From the NCBI GenBank assembly GCA_902779315.1, contig CACZBC010000001.1, positions 1 through 64,000 on the forward strand: a DNA stretch of 64,000 bases. Direction: 5' to 3'. The notes below the pieces were generated by a model. That model saw only the letters and a program-made list of their open reading frames with translations, was not told the origin of the DNA and did no database searches. How positions within the stretch are numbered: the stretch's first letter is position 1; every line of letters starts with the position of its first letter. The position numbers were made by a program, and so were the translations under genes. The stretch is from an uncultured Bacteroidales bacterium. GTDB taxonomy: Bacteria; Bacteroidota; Bacteroidia; Bacteroidales; Bacteroidaceae. Positions 18,602-28,134 of the stretch are shown here, piece by piece.

Positions 18602-21054
18602 TACTTCAAGTTCTTTTCAGGATACATCGTGTTCCACCAGGTTGGATCGTCTTGCAGCCATTTCGCGAACCAGGCCATGATGCTATCGTGCCAACGGATG
18701 CGTTTGTTGTAGTTCAGGATGTGGTGATTCTCGCCCTCAACAGTGATGAAGGCGCACTCTCTGCCAAGCAATTTGAGGGCTGTGAACATCTGTATGCTCT
18801 CGTTGATAGGCACGTTAGTATCTGCTCCACCATGCATGAAGAGAATGGGCGTGTGCACCTTGTCGGCATTGAAGAGTGGGGCGTGTCCGCTATAGAGTTC
18901 CATGTTGTTCCAGGGGTAAGAATGAGCTGCGGATGTTGTGCTATAGGAATAACCCCAATAACCGTAGCCCCAATAGCTGGCAGGATTGCTGATTCCGGCA
19001 TGACTCATGGCAGCGGCAAAGATGTCTGTTACGGTTTGCAGATACATCGTCATGAAGCCTCCGTAGCTTGCACCCATGCAACCAATCTTGTCGGCCTTTA
19101 CGTAGGGATGTTCCTTGCAGAACTGCTTAGTTCCCTGAACAATGTCGTCAGCCGTATAATCGCCATAGGCATTAACGTGGCGAGAGGCAAACTCCTGGCC
19201 GAAACCGCTGCAACCAGAAGGCTGAATGACATAAACCACATAACCCATCGCTGCCCATTCCTGGAAGTTGTAATAGCTGTCGAGCAATCGTCCTACAGGA
19301 GAGCATCCGCCATAGTAATAAACGAGCATCGGATATTGCTTCGTTTCGTCGAAGAAAGGAGGCAAATAGTAGCAACCATATATTGTGTCGCCTCGCTCAG
19401 CCTTGAAGTTCCAGTCTTGGCATTTCCCAAGCTGAATGTCCTTGAGCCTTGTGGGGTTGAGGTCACAAAGCACGCGTTCCTTGCCTGACTTGAGGTCGCG
19501 CAGCCAACAACGGTCTGTACTCATGCTACTTTCTCCTATATATGCAAGGAGTGGCTTTTCTTCTGCCAAACTGAAGCTGCTATATATATAAGGTTCAGAA
19601 AGTGGTAACATTTCGGCCTTTCCGTCCTTGGGATTGATGCGATAGAGGCTCTTCAGGTCGTGGTTTTCACAAAGTGCATAAATCATGCCGTCCTGCTCTG
19701 ACCATTGATAGGAAGCGACAGAAGGGTCGAAATCGCGAGTCAAGCAACGCACTTCCTTTGTCTCGAGGTTGATGAGGAACAGCTCATATTCATAGCTGCT
19801 GGGTATAACGCCTTTGGGAAGGGTGTTGCCCAAACCATCGAAAGCTTCTGGACTGCCCGTAAGTGCCACATATTTCTCGTCTGGCGAGAAGGTGTATGAG
19901 CCGATGAAACCATCGTGACGAACAAGGGTGTCTGCCTTTCCTGTAGCTGGATCGAGCAGGAGCAGGTCTGTGAATTCGAAGGGGCGTTCCGTCAGTTTTT
20001 CTGTACGAATGGAAACGAGATAGCGGCTTGCATCCTTGTTGGGGATGACATAAACATTGCGAGCGCCTTTGGTGATGGGAGTTGTAATGCCTGTCTCGAT
20101 GTCGTAGAGCGAATAGTTACGACGGTTTCGGTAGCCAGGCTGACGATCATCAGGTTCAAGGATTTGGTGCACGTCCTTGTTCTTCTCTTCTGGAACTTTC
20201 TCGTCGATGGTCACAAGGAAGTGCTTCATGTCATCGGTCAGGTAGGCGTATCCTTTGCCAGTGTATTTGCCGATGAATGTCTTCTCGCCCGTCTTGGGGT
20301 CAACCGTCTCGTAGCATCTTGTGCCCTCTGTTTCGCGATAGCTGCGAAGATAGCGGTCTCCTTTGGGGAGCCAACGCTGGAAACCGTCGAGACTGAACTC
20401 TTTGCCCGTTGCGAGGTCGATGAAGATGTCTTTGCCATCCGTTTCGCCTCCTTTATAAGTGACGTTCTTGTGGATGCGAACGTATTTGCCTGAGCTGGAG
20501 AGCTCTACGCCATTTATGCGTTCACCATGCATCATGTCTGCATTCGTCCAATAGCGTTTGCCTTCTGGATTGATTTCGAGAGCTTGCTCGCTTTCGACGG
20601 AAACACGAAGCGTATCAGCTTTGTCGCCCTTACGGAGTATCTTGATGCTTACTTCATGCCGACCTGGAACAAGTTCGAAGTCGCCCCCCTGCTCATTGCC
20701 GTCTATGTATAGTTTGTGCTTGCTCTCGCACTTCACATTGACCTTGCCCTTTGCAAAGCCAGTGTTCTGGAAGGTGAAGCCTGCCATATAAAGTTGAGGC
20801 TCATCTGTTGGAGGAAGGACAACCTCTTCGACGGATGGTTTGTCTTTCCACATGTCAGTCTTTGCAAAAGCATCCATCAGGACGTTATCCAGGTCGATGC
20901 GATTGCCTTCGCTGTCCAGGCTGTCTGTCATGAATGGCTTGTTCGTAGGGTAGGGACCAACTAGACGAAGGTTTTTGACGTCTGTTGCATTTGCCATTAT
21001 GGGCAAAGCTATGAGGGCGAGTGCTGCCCAAAAGGTTTTAACTTCTCGATACAT
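18601..21054 (-). CDS. Exported S9-family prolyl oligopeptidase-like peptidase
   Basis: 817 residues with a signal peptide (FWAALALIALPIMANA). The N-terminal two thirds form a beta-propeller-like region. The C-terminal third is an alpha/beta hydrolase with nucleophile motif GCMGASYGGFMTMYL, acid motif HGGADTNVPINES and His motif VEGENHHI. It fits periplasmic dipeptidyl/acylaminoacyl peptidases of Bacteroidetes, many of which process peptides for asaccharolytic growth. It overlaps the rel gene by 17 bp and mutS2 by 1 bp, so rel, this peptidase and mutS2 are one transcriptional unit. Confidence 0.9.
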   Translation of the reverse strand: MYREVKTFWAALALIALPIMANATDVKNLRLVGPYPTNKPFMTDSLDSEGNRIDLDNVLMDAFAKTDMWKDKPSVEEVVLPPTDEPQLYMAGFTFQNTGFAKGKVNVKCESKHKLYIDGNEQGGDFELVPGRHEVSIKILRKGDKADTLRVSVESEQALEINPEGKRYWTNADMMHGERINGVELSSSGKYVRIHKNVTYKGGETDGKDIFIDLATGKEFSLDGFQRWLPKGDRYLRSYRETEGTRCYETVDPKTGEKTFIGKYTGKGYAYLTDDMKHFLVTIDEKVPEEKNKDVHQILEPDDRQPGYRNRRNYSLYDIETGITTPITKGARNVYVIPNKDASRYLVSIRTEKLTERPFEFTDLLLLDPATGKADTLVRHDGFIGSYTFSPDEKYVALTGSPEAFDGLGNTLPKGVIPSSYEYELFLINLETKEVRCLTRDFDPSVASYQWSEQDGMIYALCENHDLKSLYRINPKDGKAEMLPLSEPYIYSSFSLAEEKPLLAYIGESSMSTDRCWLRDLKSGKERVLCDLNPTRLKDIQLGKCQDWNFKAERGDTIYGCYYLPPFFDETKQYPMLVYYYGGCSPVGRLLDSYYNFQEWAAMGYVVYVIQPSGCSGFGQEFASRHVNAYGDYTADDIVQGTKQFCKEHPYVKADKIGCMGASYGGFMTMYLQTVTDIFAAAMSHAGISNPASYWGYGYWGYSYSTTSAAHSYPWNNMELYSGHAPLFNADKVHTPILFMHGGADTNVPINESIQMFTALKLLGRECAFITVEGENHHILNYNKRIRWHDSIMAWFAKWLQDDPTWWNTMYPEKNLK

Positions 21055-23257
21055 TCTTTACGCCTTTTACTGTTTTGAGTTTCTTGATGAGTTGTTGCAG
21101 ACGGCTTGTGTCGTCGAGCATGACGGTAAGCGAGCCGTTGAAGAGGCCATCGTGGCTGTCGATACTGATGCTTCGCAGCTGGATTTTCTCTTCCTTGCTT
21201 ATTATATTTGTGATGTTGTTGATGATGCCAATGTCGTCGTTTCCAATGACGCGAAGGGTGATGGGGTATTGGCTGCCACGTTTTCCTGCCCATTTCGCAC
21301 GAACTATTCTGTAGCCGAAACGTTGGCGAAGCTGTGGCGCATTCGGACAGTCTTCTCTGTGAATCTTGATGCCACCTCCGCTTGTGACAAAGCCGAATAC
21401 TGAGTCGCCATATACAGGCTGACAGCATCTGGCCATTTGGAAATCGAGACCTTTCAGATTCTGGTCTATGACGAGGACGTCGCTCTGCTCGATTTGCCGC
21501 TTTGCCTTCTCGTCTTCAGGCATCACGAACTGGTCTGCGCTAAGTGTCGGAGCCTGTTTCTCGGCTTCTCCATGGTCGAAGCGTTGTTGCTGGGCATAGG
21601 CTTCGAGGACTGAGTTCATGTCGAGTTTCCCGTCTGCCAGAGCTGCATAGAAGTCCGTTACGATGCGATATCCGAGTTTCGTCATAGTGTGCATCAGTAC
21701 GGGTTCCTCGTAGTCGAGCTTCTTGTTCTTCATCTTGCGCTCCAACTCCTCTTTTGCCAGGAGTGCCTGACGGCTTTCCATTTCCTTGAGGCTCTGACGC
21801 ACCTTTGCTCTGGCTCGAGTGGTTGTGACGATGCTGAGCCAGTCCTGTTTGGGCGTTTGGTTGCTGCTGGTCAGGATTTCGACTTGGTCTCCGCTTTGCA
21901 GTTTCTGCCTAATAGTGACGTTCTTGCCGCCAATACGGGCTCCTACACATTGGTTGCCTACCTTGGAATGGATGTGATAGGCGAAGTCGAGCACTGTCGC
22001 ACCCATTGGAAGCTTGAAGATGTCGCCTTTTGGTGTAAAGACAAAGACCTCGTCTTCCTTCAGGTCGAGACGGAACTGATCCATGAGTTGGGCATCGTCG
22101 TTCGTTTCGAGAGCGCTACGGACACCTGCCAACCATTCCTCCACACCGCTTTCGCCAGAGCGAATGCCTTTGTAGCGCCAATGTGCAGCCAGTCCGTGCT
22201 CGGCTATGTCGTCCATCCTTTCTGTGCGAATCTGCACTTCCACCCATTTCTGTTCAGGGCCCAGAACGGTGATGTGGAGGCTTTCGTATCCGTTGCTTTT
22301 GGGTACTGAAAGCCAATCGCGCATACGTTTCGGATTGCTCTGATACATGTCTGTGATGATGCTGAACACTTGCCAGCACTCCATCTTCTCGCGTTCCGGA
22401 GGCGATTGCAGGATGATTCGGATGGCAAAGAGGTCGTAGACGCCATCCACATCGACGTGCTGCTTCTGCATTTTCTGCCAGATGGAGTGGATGCTTTTGG
22501 TGCGACCTTTCATGTGGTAGTGCAGTCCTGCCTCCTTCAGCTTCTCGTCGAGGGGCTTCAAGAAGCGTTCGATGTAGGCGTCCCTGCTGCGTTTCGTCTC
22601 GTTCAGCTTCTCCTTTATATGATAGTATGCATCATGCTCGAGGTATTTGAGGCTGAGGTCTTCCAGCTCGCTCTTCAATTTGTAGAGGCCAAGCTTGTGG
22701 GCGAGTGGAGCATAGAGATAAGCGGCTTCCATCGAGACTTTCCTTTGCGCCTCGATGTTTTCGACGTCCTTGATTTGCCGCATCACACAGACGCGATTGG
22801 CAATCATGATGAGGATGACGCGCATGTCCTCGGCAAAAGTGACGAGCAAGCTGCGGAAGTTCTCGCTTCCCACAGTAGCGCTCTTTGTGTAGAGCTCGCG
22901 GATTCGCATCAGTCCATACAGGATGTGAGCCACCTCCTCGCCAAAGTCCCCTCGGATTTCATCGAGCGAAGCAGCTCCGCTTTTCACTATCGACCAGAGC
23001 AGTACGCTGATGACACTTCCCCTGGTCAGACCTATTTCTTCGCCTACGATGAGTGCCGTCTCAGTATCCTTCACGATGGGGTTGATGCCGAAGACGTCCC
23101 TTTGCAGCAGACCTTGTTGGGTTGCTCTGTCCAGATACTTCCTGATCTTCGCCTCGTCACCCTCTTGAACGACATCTGCAGCCATCGCAAAGAGCTGTCT
23201 CTGAACGGCTTCTATGCGACTGCGTTCCTCTTCGGTAAAGAATTTGGCAATCTCCAT
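21038..23257 (-). CDS. rel: RelA/SpoT-family (p)ppGpp synthetase with decayed hydrolase motif
   Basis: 739 residues in normal RSH order: HD region (about 40-195), synthetase (about 240-355; GRTKSIHSIWQKM, YDLFAIRIIL, HGLAAHWRYK), TGS (about 400-460) and C-terminal ACT (about 665-739). The HD hydrolase motif expected as HDxxED near residues 86-94 reads LLWSIVKSG, so the metal ligands are gone. By established RSH knowledge this predicts a synthetase without ppGpp hydrolase activity, as in RelA; a separate SpoT-type enzyme should exist elsewhere in the genome. Confidence 0.9.
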   Translation of the reverse strand: MEIAKFFTEEERSRIEAVQRQLFAMAADVVQEGDEAKIRKYLDRATQQGLLQRDVFGINPIVKDTETALIVGEEIGLTRGSVISVLLWSIVKSGAASLDEIRGDFGEEVAHILYGLMRIRELYTKSATVGSENFRSLLVTFAEDMRVILIMIANRVCVMRQIKDVENIEAQRKVSMEAAYLYAPLAHKLGLYKLKSELEDLSLKYLEHDAYYHIKEKLNETKRSRDAYIERFLKPLDEKLKEAGLHYHMKGRTKSIHSIWQKMQKQHVDVDGVYDLFAIRIILQSPPEREKMECWQVFSIITDMYQSNPKRMRDWLSVPKSNGYESLHITVLGPEQKWVEVQIRTERMDDIAEHGLAAHWRYKGIRSGESGVEEWLAGVRSALETNDDAQLMDQFRLDLKEDEVFVFTPKGDIFKLPMGATVLDFAYHIHSKVGNQCVGARIGGKNVTIRQKLQSGDQVEILTSSNQTPKQDWLSIVTTTRARAKVRQSLKEMESRQALLAKEELERKMKNKKLDYEEPVLMHTMTKLGYRIVTDFYAALADGKLDMNSVLEAYAQQQRFDHGEAEKQAPTLSADQFVMPEDEKAKRQIEQSDVLVIDQNLKGLDFQMARCCQPVYGDSVFGFVTSGGGIKIHREDCPNAPQLRQRFGYRIVRAKWAGKRGSQYPITLRVIGNDDIGIINNITNIISKEEKIQLRSISIDSHDGLFNGSLTVMLDDTSRLQQLIKKLKTVKGVKNVSRS

Positions 23258-23284
23258 TTCCTGCTACATTATATATTTTAAGGA

Positions 23285-23292
23285 CAAAGGTA
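23285..23292 (-). promoter_or_regulatory. -7 box of the rel operon
   Basis: TACCTTTG on the minus strand, about 28 nt upstream of the rel ATG at 23257. Confidence 0.65.
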
Positions 23293-23371
23293 CAAAAAAT
23301 ATTTGAATAATCGAGCGAGCCGCCAGTTTTATTTATGTTAAACTTCTCAAAAAACGTCCCTGGCATAAATG

Positions 23372-23481
23372 GCAAACGACTAGTGTGACGTTTGCGATTT
23401 ACTAGTGTGACGATTGCGATTTACTAGTGTGACGTTTGCATTTGTATAGTGTTACGTTTCTAATCGTATAGTGTTAAGTAT
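23372..23481 (+). repeat. Array B of the 22-bp intergenic repeat (5 units)
   Basis: Five consecutive units of exactly 22 bp, starting at 23372, 23394, 23416, 23438 and 23460. Units 1-3 carry ACTAGTGTGACGTTT or a one-base variant; units 4-5 carry TATAGTGTTA. The array lies in the divergent gap between rel and the first PepSY-like gene. Confidence 0.9.
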
Positions 23482-23590
23482 CGAGGTGTAAAACGTTAAT
23501 AATGCAAAAATCATACGCAATTCTTTGGAGGTTTGCATTTTTCTTCGTTAATTTGCACAGGATTTATTACGGAATTAACGACATGAACCT

Positions 23591-23860
23591 ATGAAGAAGA
23601 TTCAACTTTTACTGGCTATGACTGCCATCTTGTTCCTGGCAACAGGCTGTGATTTTAACCGCAAGAAGATTCTGACCGTAGAGCAGCTCCCAGAAGCGGC
23701 CCAGACCTATATCAAGGAGAATATGCCTGAGGCAAAGGTGCTCTATGTGAAGAAGGAAAGGAAGAATTTCAAGACCTACTACGAAGTCAAGTTCGACAAC
23801 CTGATGGAGCTCGAATTCGACAGTAAGGGCGAGATTTACGACATTGATGTAGACGATTAA
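23591..23860 (+). CDS. PepSY-like (DUF2874) lipoprotein
   Basis: 89 residues. The N terminus (LLLAMTAILFLATGC) is a lipoprotein signal with Cys20 as the anchor. The body holds one PepSY-like unit, LPEAAQTYIKENMPEAKVLYVKKE...YYEVKF...ELEFDSKGEIYDID. Such proteins are common, often tandem, exported Bacteroidetes proteins of unknown role, related to inhibitor-like BLIP folds. It lies 22 bp before a second member of the family. Confidence 0.88.
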   Translation: MKKIQLLLAMTAILFLATGCDFNRKKILTVEQLPEAAQTYIKENMPEAKVLYVKKERKNFKTYYEVKFDNLMELEFDSKGEIYDIDVDD

Positions 23861-23882
23861 TAACCGATAAAACACGACAATT

Positions 23883-24308
23883 ATGAAACAGATGAAGTGT
23901 TTGCTGATGGCACTGATGTGCCTCATTTCGTCGAGCGTAATGGCTGACGATACGCCAATTCCAGTAGAACAACTCCCAGAAGCAGCCAAGACTTTCGTTC
24001 AGACCAATTTCAAGGGTCAGAAGATAGTCTATGCCGAGAAGGACTGGAACTCCTTCGAGTGCCGCCTTGCCGATGGAACCAAGATCGAGTTCACCAAGAA
24101 AGGTGCATGGAAGAAGATTGACCGCAAGGCTGCTGCTGTTCCTGAAGCTATCGTTCCTGCTGCCATCCAGGAGTATGTGAAAGCCAATTTCGAAGGCTGC
24201 ATGGTCACCAAAATCGACAAGGAGCGTTATGGCTACGACATCGAGCTGTCGAACGATATGGACTTGAAGTTCAACTTCCAGGGCGTTCTCATCGGAATGG
24301 ACGACTAA
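23883..24308 (+). CDS. PepSY-like (DUF2874) exported protein, two units
   Basis: 141 residues with a signal peptide (LLMALMCLISSSVMA). It holds two PepSY-like units (about 25-75 and 88-141), each with LPEAA/VPAAI, a central Phe-xx-Lys and a C-terminal aspartate-rich end. Its first unit closely resembles the lipoprotein just upstream, which suggests duplication. It probably shares the transcript and ends at a terminator. The function is unknown. Confidence 0.88.
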   Translation: MKQMKCLLMALMCLISSSVMADDTPIPVEQLPEAAKTFVQTNFKGQKIVYAEKDWNSFECRLADGTKIEFTKKGAWKKIDRKAAAVPEAIVPAAIQEYVKANFEGCMVTKIDKERYGYDIELSNDMDLKFNFQGVLIGMDD

Positions 24309-24333
24309 GCGACGGTTCATCACACAACAAATC

Positions 24334-24365
24334 AGTCCAGTTGGAGTTCCATCTGGACTTTTTTT
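24334..24365 (+). terminator. Terminator of the PepSY-like pair
   Basis: 7-bp stem AGTCCAG/CTGGACT with a 12-nt loop that can extend the pairing (TTGGA/TCCAT), followed by seven T. Confidence 0.85.
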
Positions 24366-24407
24366 ATCTTTTTCTTCATTCTGCATTCTATATTGTTGAA
24401 TTTTTTG

Positions 24408-24415
24408 TAACTTTG
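24408..24415 (+). promoter_or_regulatory. -7 box upstream of the DUF4301 gene
   Basis: TAACTTTG with TTG at 24394-24396. The leader to the ATG at 24486 is about 65 nt and contains a 17-codon open frame beginning 4 nt after the box. Confidence 0.65.
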
Positions 24416-24485
24416 CAGCATGAAACTCCACAAAAACCGTATCGTCGAAGGAGAAAAAGACTTGACCAAATAAAAACGCAAATAT

Positions 24486-26015
24486 ATGTTTAGCAAGGAA
24501 GATCTTCTGCAGATTCAGCAGAAAGGAATGAGTGAAGCGCAGATTGAAGCGCAGTTAGAGTGTTTTCGGAAGGGTTTTGACTTCCTCAAACTGAAGGGTG
24601 CCGCTTCCGTTGGCGAGGGCATCATAGCTCCTTCGGACGATGAGGCGGAAGCCTACATTCAGGCTTGGAACGACTACAAAGTTGAAGGGCACTGCATTAC
24701 CAAGTTTGTGCCTGCAAGTGGTGCTGCAAGCCGTATGTTCAAGAACGTGTTCGAATTTCTGAATGCCGACTACGAAGTGCCCACTACGGACTTCGAGAAG
24801 ATATTCTTCGCCCACATTCACAGCTTCGCTTTCTTCGACGCGCTGAACGATGCATGCTTCCTGAACGAAGGCAAAGGCGTGGATGCGCTCATCGAGGAGG
24901 GCAACTACAAAGCTGTAGCAGAGAATATGCTTGGCGAGGAAGGCTTGAACTATGGCCAGCTTCCAAAGGGCTTGTTGCAGTTCCACGCTTATGACGACTG
25001 TGCCAAGACACCTGTCGAGGAACACCTCACGGAAGCCGCTCTCTACGCAAGCAGCAGGGGAGAGGCGGAAGTTCATTTCACTGTTAGCAGCGAGCACAGA
25101 GAACTCTTCGAGGAACTCCTAGAGCGTGTCGTTCCTGAGGCTCAAGCCAAGCACAAGATCACATACAAGGTGAGCCTGAGCGAACAAAAGCCAAGCACAG
25201 ACACGATAGCTGTGAATATGGACAACACGCCATTCCGCACAGGTGAAGGCAAACTCCTGTTCCGTCCTGGAGGTCATGGTGCACTCATCGAGAACCTCAA
25301 CGACCTCGAGAGCGACATTGTCTTCATCAAGAATATCGATAATGTTGTGCCTGATCGTTTGAAGTCCGATACCGTCTTCTGGAAGCAAGTTATCGCAGGA
25401 GTGCTGGTTCAAGCGCAGAAGAAGGTATTTGGTTTCCTACGTTTGCTCGACAGTGGAAAGTTCAATCACGACGACCTCGAGGACATGATTCGCTTCCTTC
25501 GTCACACCCTTTGCTGTGATGTGCCCAACCTGAAGAACTTGGAGGACACGGAGCTGCACATCCTCCTGAAAGATAAGCTCAACAGGCCCATCCGAGTTTG
25601 TGGAGTTGTGAAGAACGTTGGCGAGCCAGGAGGCGGACCGTTCCTTGCTTACAACCCCGATGGTAGCATTTCGTTGCAAATTTTGGAGAGCAGCCAGATA
25701 GACCAGAACAACCCGGAGTATGTGGAGATGTTCACAAAGGGTACACACTTCAATCCTGTTGACCTTGTTTGTGCCGTTCGCAACTATAAGGGCGAGAAGT
25801 TCAACCTTCCTGACTATGTTGACCCTGCTACGGGCTTCATCTCGTACAAGAGCAAAGATGGAAAGGAATTGAAAGCTTTGGAGCTTCCGGGCCTTTGGAA
25901 TGGGGCAATGAGCGACTGGAACACCATCATGGTCGAGGTGCCCCTGACGACCTTCAACCCCGTGAAGACGGTCAACGATTTGCTTCGTCCCCAGCATCAG
26001 CCCGCTCTCGATTGA
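24486..26015 (+). CDS. DUF4301 family protein
   Basis: 509 residues, no signal peptide. It matches the Bacteroidetes DUF4301 family: ITKFVPASGAASRMFKNVFEFL near residue 80, GLLQFHAYDDCAKTPVEEHL, LFRPGGHGALIENLNDL and VFIKNIDNVVPD. The glycine-rich PASGAASRM loop and the later GGHGALIENL pattern resemble nucleotidyltransferase or UDP-sugar pyrophosphorylase folds, so a sugar-nucleotide role is possible but unproven. It is monocistronic with its own promoter. Confidence 0.85.
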   Translation: MFSKEDLLQIQQKGMSEAQIEAQLECFRKGFDFLKLKGAASVGEGIIAPSDDEAEAYIQAWNDYKVEGHCITKFVPASGAASRMFKNVFEFLNADYEVPTTDFEKIFFAHIHSFAFFDALNDACFLNEGKGVDALIEEGNYKAVAENMLGEEGLNYGQLPKGLLQFHAYDDCAKTPVEEHLTEAALYASSRGEAEVHFTVSSEHRELFEELLERVVPEAQAKHKITYKVSLSEQKPSTDTIAVNMDNTPFRTGEGKLLFRPGGHGALIENLNDLESDIVFIKNIDNVVPDRLKSDTVFWKQVIAGVLVQAQKKVFGFLRLLDSGKFNHDDLEDMIRFLRHTLCCDVPNLKNLEDTELHILLKDKLNRPIRVCGVVKNVGEPGGGPFLAYNPDGSISLQILESSQIDQNNPEYVEMFTKGTHFNPVDLVCAVRNYKGEKFNLPDYVDPATGFISYKSKDGKELKALELPGLWNGAMSDWNTIMVEVPLTTFNPVKTVNDLLRPQHQPALD

Positions 26016-26092
26016 ACATTGCGAAAAGTTAAATAACCTTAAAAGTGGAGCGGCGCGTTATATATTATAATGTGTTGTTCGAGGAATTGTTG

Positions 26093-26100
26093 TATCTTTG
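26093..26100 (+). promoter_or_regulatory. -7 box of rpsA
   Basis: TATCTTTG with CACC after it, identical in layout to the mtnN promoter. The leader is about 60 nt. Confidence 0.75.
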
Positions 26101-26164
26101 CACCCGCTTTTGTGTAAACAAGGGCAGGTGATTATTAACATTATTAACTCTTTAATTAATCTGT

Positions 26165-28066
26165 ATGGCAGATTTGAAAAATGTTGCTCCTCTCCCAGAT
26201 TTCGATTGGGAAGCATTCGAACAGGGTGACAGCAACGCAGGTGTGAGCCGTGAGGCTCAAACAGAGGCCTATGAGGGCTCTCTGAACAAGGTAAGTGACC
26301 ACGATGTAGTCGACGGTACCGTCATTTCCATGAACAAACGTGAGGTGGTGGTTAACATCGGTTTCAAGAGCGATGGTATCATACCTATGAGTGAATTCCG
26401 CTACAATCCCGACCTGAAGGTTGGCGACACTGTAGAGGTTTACATCGAGAACCAGGAAGACAAGAAGGGTCAGCTCATCCTGTCTCACAAGAAAGCACGC
26501 GCATCTCGCTCTTGGGATCGTGTGAACGAGGCTCTCAACAACGAAGAAATCATCAAGGGCTACGTGAAGTGCCGCACTAAGGGCGGTATGATCGTGGACG
26601 TCTTTGGCATCGAGGCTTTCTTGCCCGGCAGCCAGATCGACGTGAAGCCCATTCGCGATTACGACATCTTCGTAGGCAAGACGATGGAGTTCAAGGTTGT
26701 GAAGATCAACCAGGACTACCGCAATGTCGTTGTCAGCCACAAGGCTCTCATCGAAGCAGAGCTGGAGGCACAGAAGAAGGAAATCATCAGCAAGCTCGAG
26801 AAGGGTCAAGTGCTGGAGGGTGTCGTCAAGAACATCACCAACTACGGTGTCTTCATCGACCTTGGTGGCGTGGACGGTCTCATTCACATCACAGACCTCA
26901 GCTGGGGTCGTGTCAGCGATCCGAAGGAGATTGTCGAGCTCGACCAGAAGATCAATGTCGTTATCCTCGACTTCGACGACGAGAAGAAGCGTATTGCTCT
27001 GGGCCTGAAGCAGCTCACTCCTCATCCTTGGGATGCTCTTGATCCCAACCTGAAGGTGGGTGACCACGTGAAGGGCAAGGTTGTCGTGATGGCCGACTAT
27101 GGTGCATTCATCGAGATTGCTCCTGGTGTGGAAGGTCTGATTCACGTCAGCGAAATGTCTTGGAGCCAGCATCTCCGCAGCGCTCAGGACTTCATGAAGG
27201 TGGGCGACGAGGTAGAGGCAGTCATCCTCACTCTGGACCGCGAGGAGCGCAAGATGTCTCTGGGCATCAAGCAGCTCAAGGACGATCCCTGGGAGAACAT
27301 CGAGGAGCGCTATCCCGTTGGCAGCAAGCACACTGCCAAGGTTCGCAACTTCACCAACTTCGGCATCTTCGTTGAGATCGAAGAGGGTGTTGACGGCCTG
27401 ATTCACATCAGCGACCTGAGCTGGACCAAGAAGATCAAGCACCCCAGCGAGTTTACTCAGATTGGTGCTGAGATCGAGGTTTGCGTTCTCGAGATTGACA
27501 AGGCTAACCGTCGTCTCTCTCTCGGCCACAAGCAGCTCGAGGAGAATCCTTGGGACGTATTCGAGACAGTCTTCACTCAGGACAGCATTCACGAGGGTAC
27601 AATCATCGAAATGCTCGACAAGGGTGCAGTCATCCAGCTCGAGTATGGTGTTGAGGGTTTCGCAACTCCCAAGCACCTCGTCAAGGAAGACGGCACACAG
27701 GCTCAGAAGGGCGAGAAGCTGCAGTTCAAGGTGATCGAGTTCAACAAGGACAGCAAGCGCATCATCCTCTCTCACAGCCGCATCTACGAAGATGTTCAGC
27801 GTGCAGAAGCCCGCGAGGCTCGTGAGGCCAAGAAGGCTACTCGCAAGGCAGCCCAGAAGGAAGAGCCCGTAGTTCAGAACCAGGCTGCCAGCACCACGCT
27901 TGGCGACCTCGACGCTCTGGCAGAGCTGAAGGCCAAGATGAGCGAAAGCGCAGAGAAGCCCAAGGCAAAGAAGGCTGCCAAGAAGGTTGAAGAACCCGTG
28001 GCAGAGGAGCCTAAGGCTGAAGAGCCCATAGCAGAGCCTGAAGCAGAAGCAAAGACTGAGGAATAA
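26165..28066 (+). CDS. rpsA: 30S ribosomal protein S1
   Basis: 633 residues with six S1 (OB-fold) repeats. The repeats contain the expected GV(F/V)V/IDLGGVDGLIHITDLSW type cores, for example about residues 215-285, 300-370, 385-460 and 470-540. S1 binds mRNA on the 30S subunit, which matters in Bacteroidetes where Shine-Dalgarno use is weak. The C terminus (about 545-633) is a low-complexity Ala/Lys/Glu tail. It has its own promoter and terminator. A 639-codon open frame on the opposite strand is a codon-bias shadow. Confidence 0.96.
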   Translation: MADLKNVAPLPDFDWEAFEQGDSNAGVSREAQTEAYEGSLNKVSDHDVVDGTVISMNKREVVVNIGFKSDGIIPMSEFRYNPDLKVGDTVEVYIENQEDKKGQLILSHKKARASRSWDRVNEALNNEEIIKGYVKCRTKGGMIVDVFGIEAFLPGSQIDVKPIRDYDIFVGKTMEFKVVKINQDYRNVVVSHKALIEAELEAQKKEIISKLEKGQVLEGVVKNITNYGVFIDLGGVDGLIHITDLSWGRVSDPKEIVELDQKINVVILDFDDEKKRIALGLKQLTPHPWDALDPNLKVGDHVKGKVVVMADYGAFIEIAPGVEGLIHVSEMSWSQHLRSAQDFMKVGDEVEAVILTLDREERKMSLGIKQLKDDPWENIEERYPVGSKHTAKVRNFTNFGIFVEIEEGVDGLIHISDLSWTKKIKHPSEFTQIGAEIEVCVLEIDKANRRLSLGHKQLEENPWDVFETVFTQDSIHEGTIIEMLDKGAVIQLEYGVEGFATPKHLVKEDGTQAQKGEKLQFKVIEFNKDSKRIILSHSRIYEDVQRAEAREAREAKKATRKAAQKEEPVVQNQAASTTLGDLDALAELKAKMSESAEKPKAKKAAKKVEEPVAEEPKAEEPIAEPEAEAKTEE

Positions 28067-28087
28067 AAATTCCAATAACTAACGAAG

Positions 28088-28125
28088 CCCCCGTCCCTCA
28101 CAAAGGGGCGAGGGTTTCTTTTTTT
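28088..28125 (+). terminator. Terminator of rpsA
   Basis: An 11-bp stem (28088-28098 with 28104-28114; one C-A mismatch, one G-T pair) around CACAA, followed by TTTCTTTTTTT. Confidence 0.88.
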
Positions 28126-28134
28126 CCGTCTGTT

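Noticed and set aside
24420-24473. 17-codon frame just after the promoter of the DUF4301 gene, a possible leader peptide
   Set aside because: Its start is only 4 nt after the -7 box and nothing shows it is translated; no attenuator structure follows.
26156-28075. 639-codon open frame antisense to rpsA
   Set aside because: It mirrors the codon bias of rpsA, has no family features, promoter or plausible start, and rpsA is certain.
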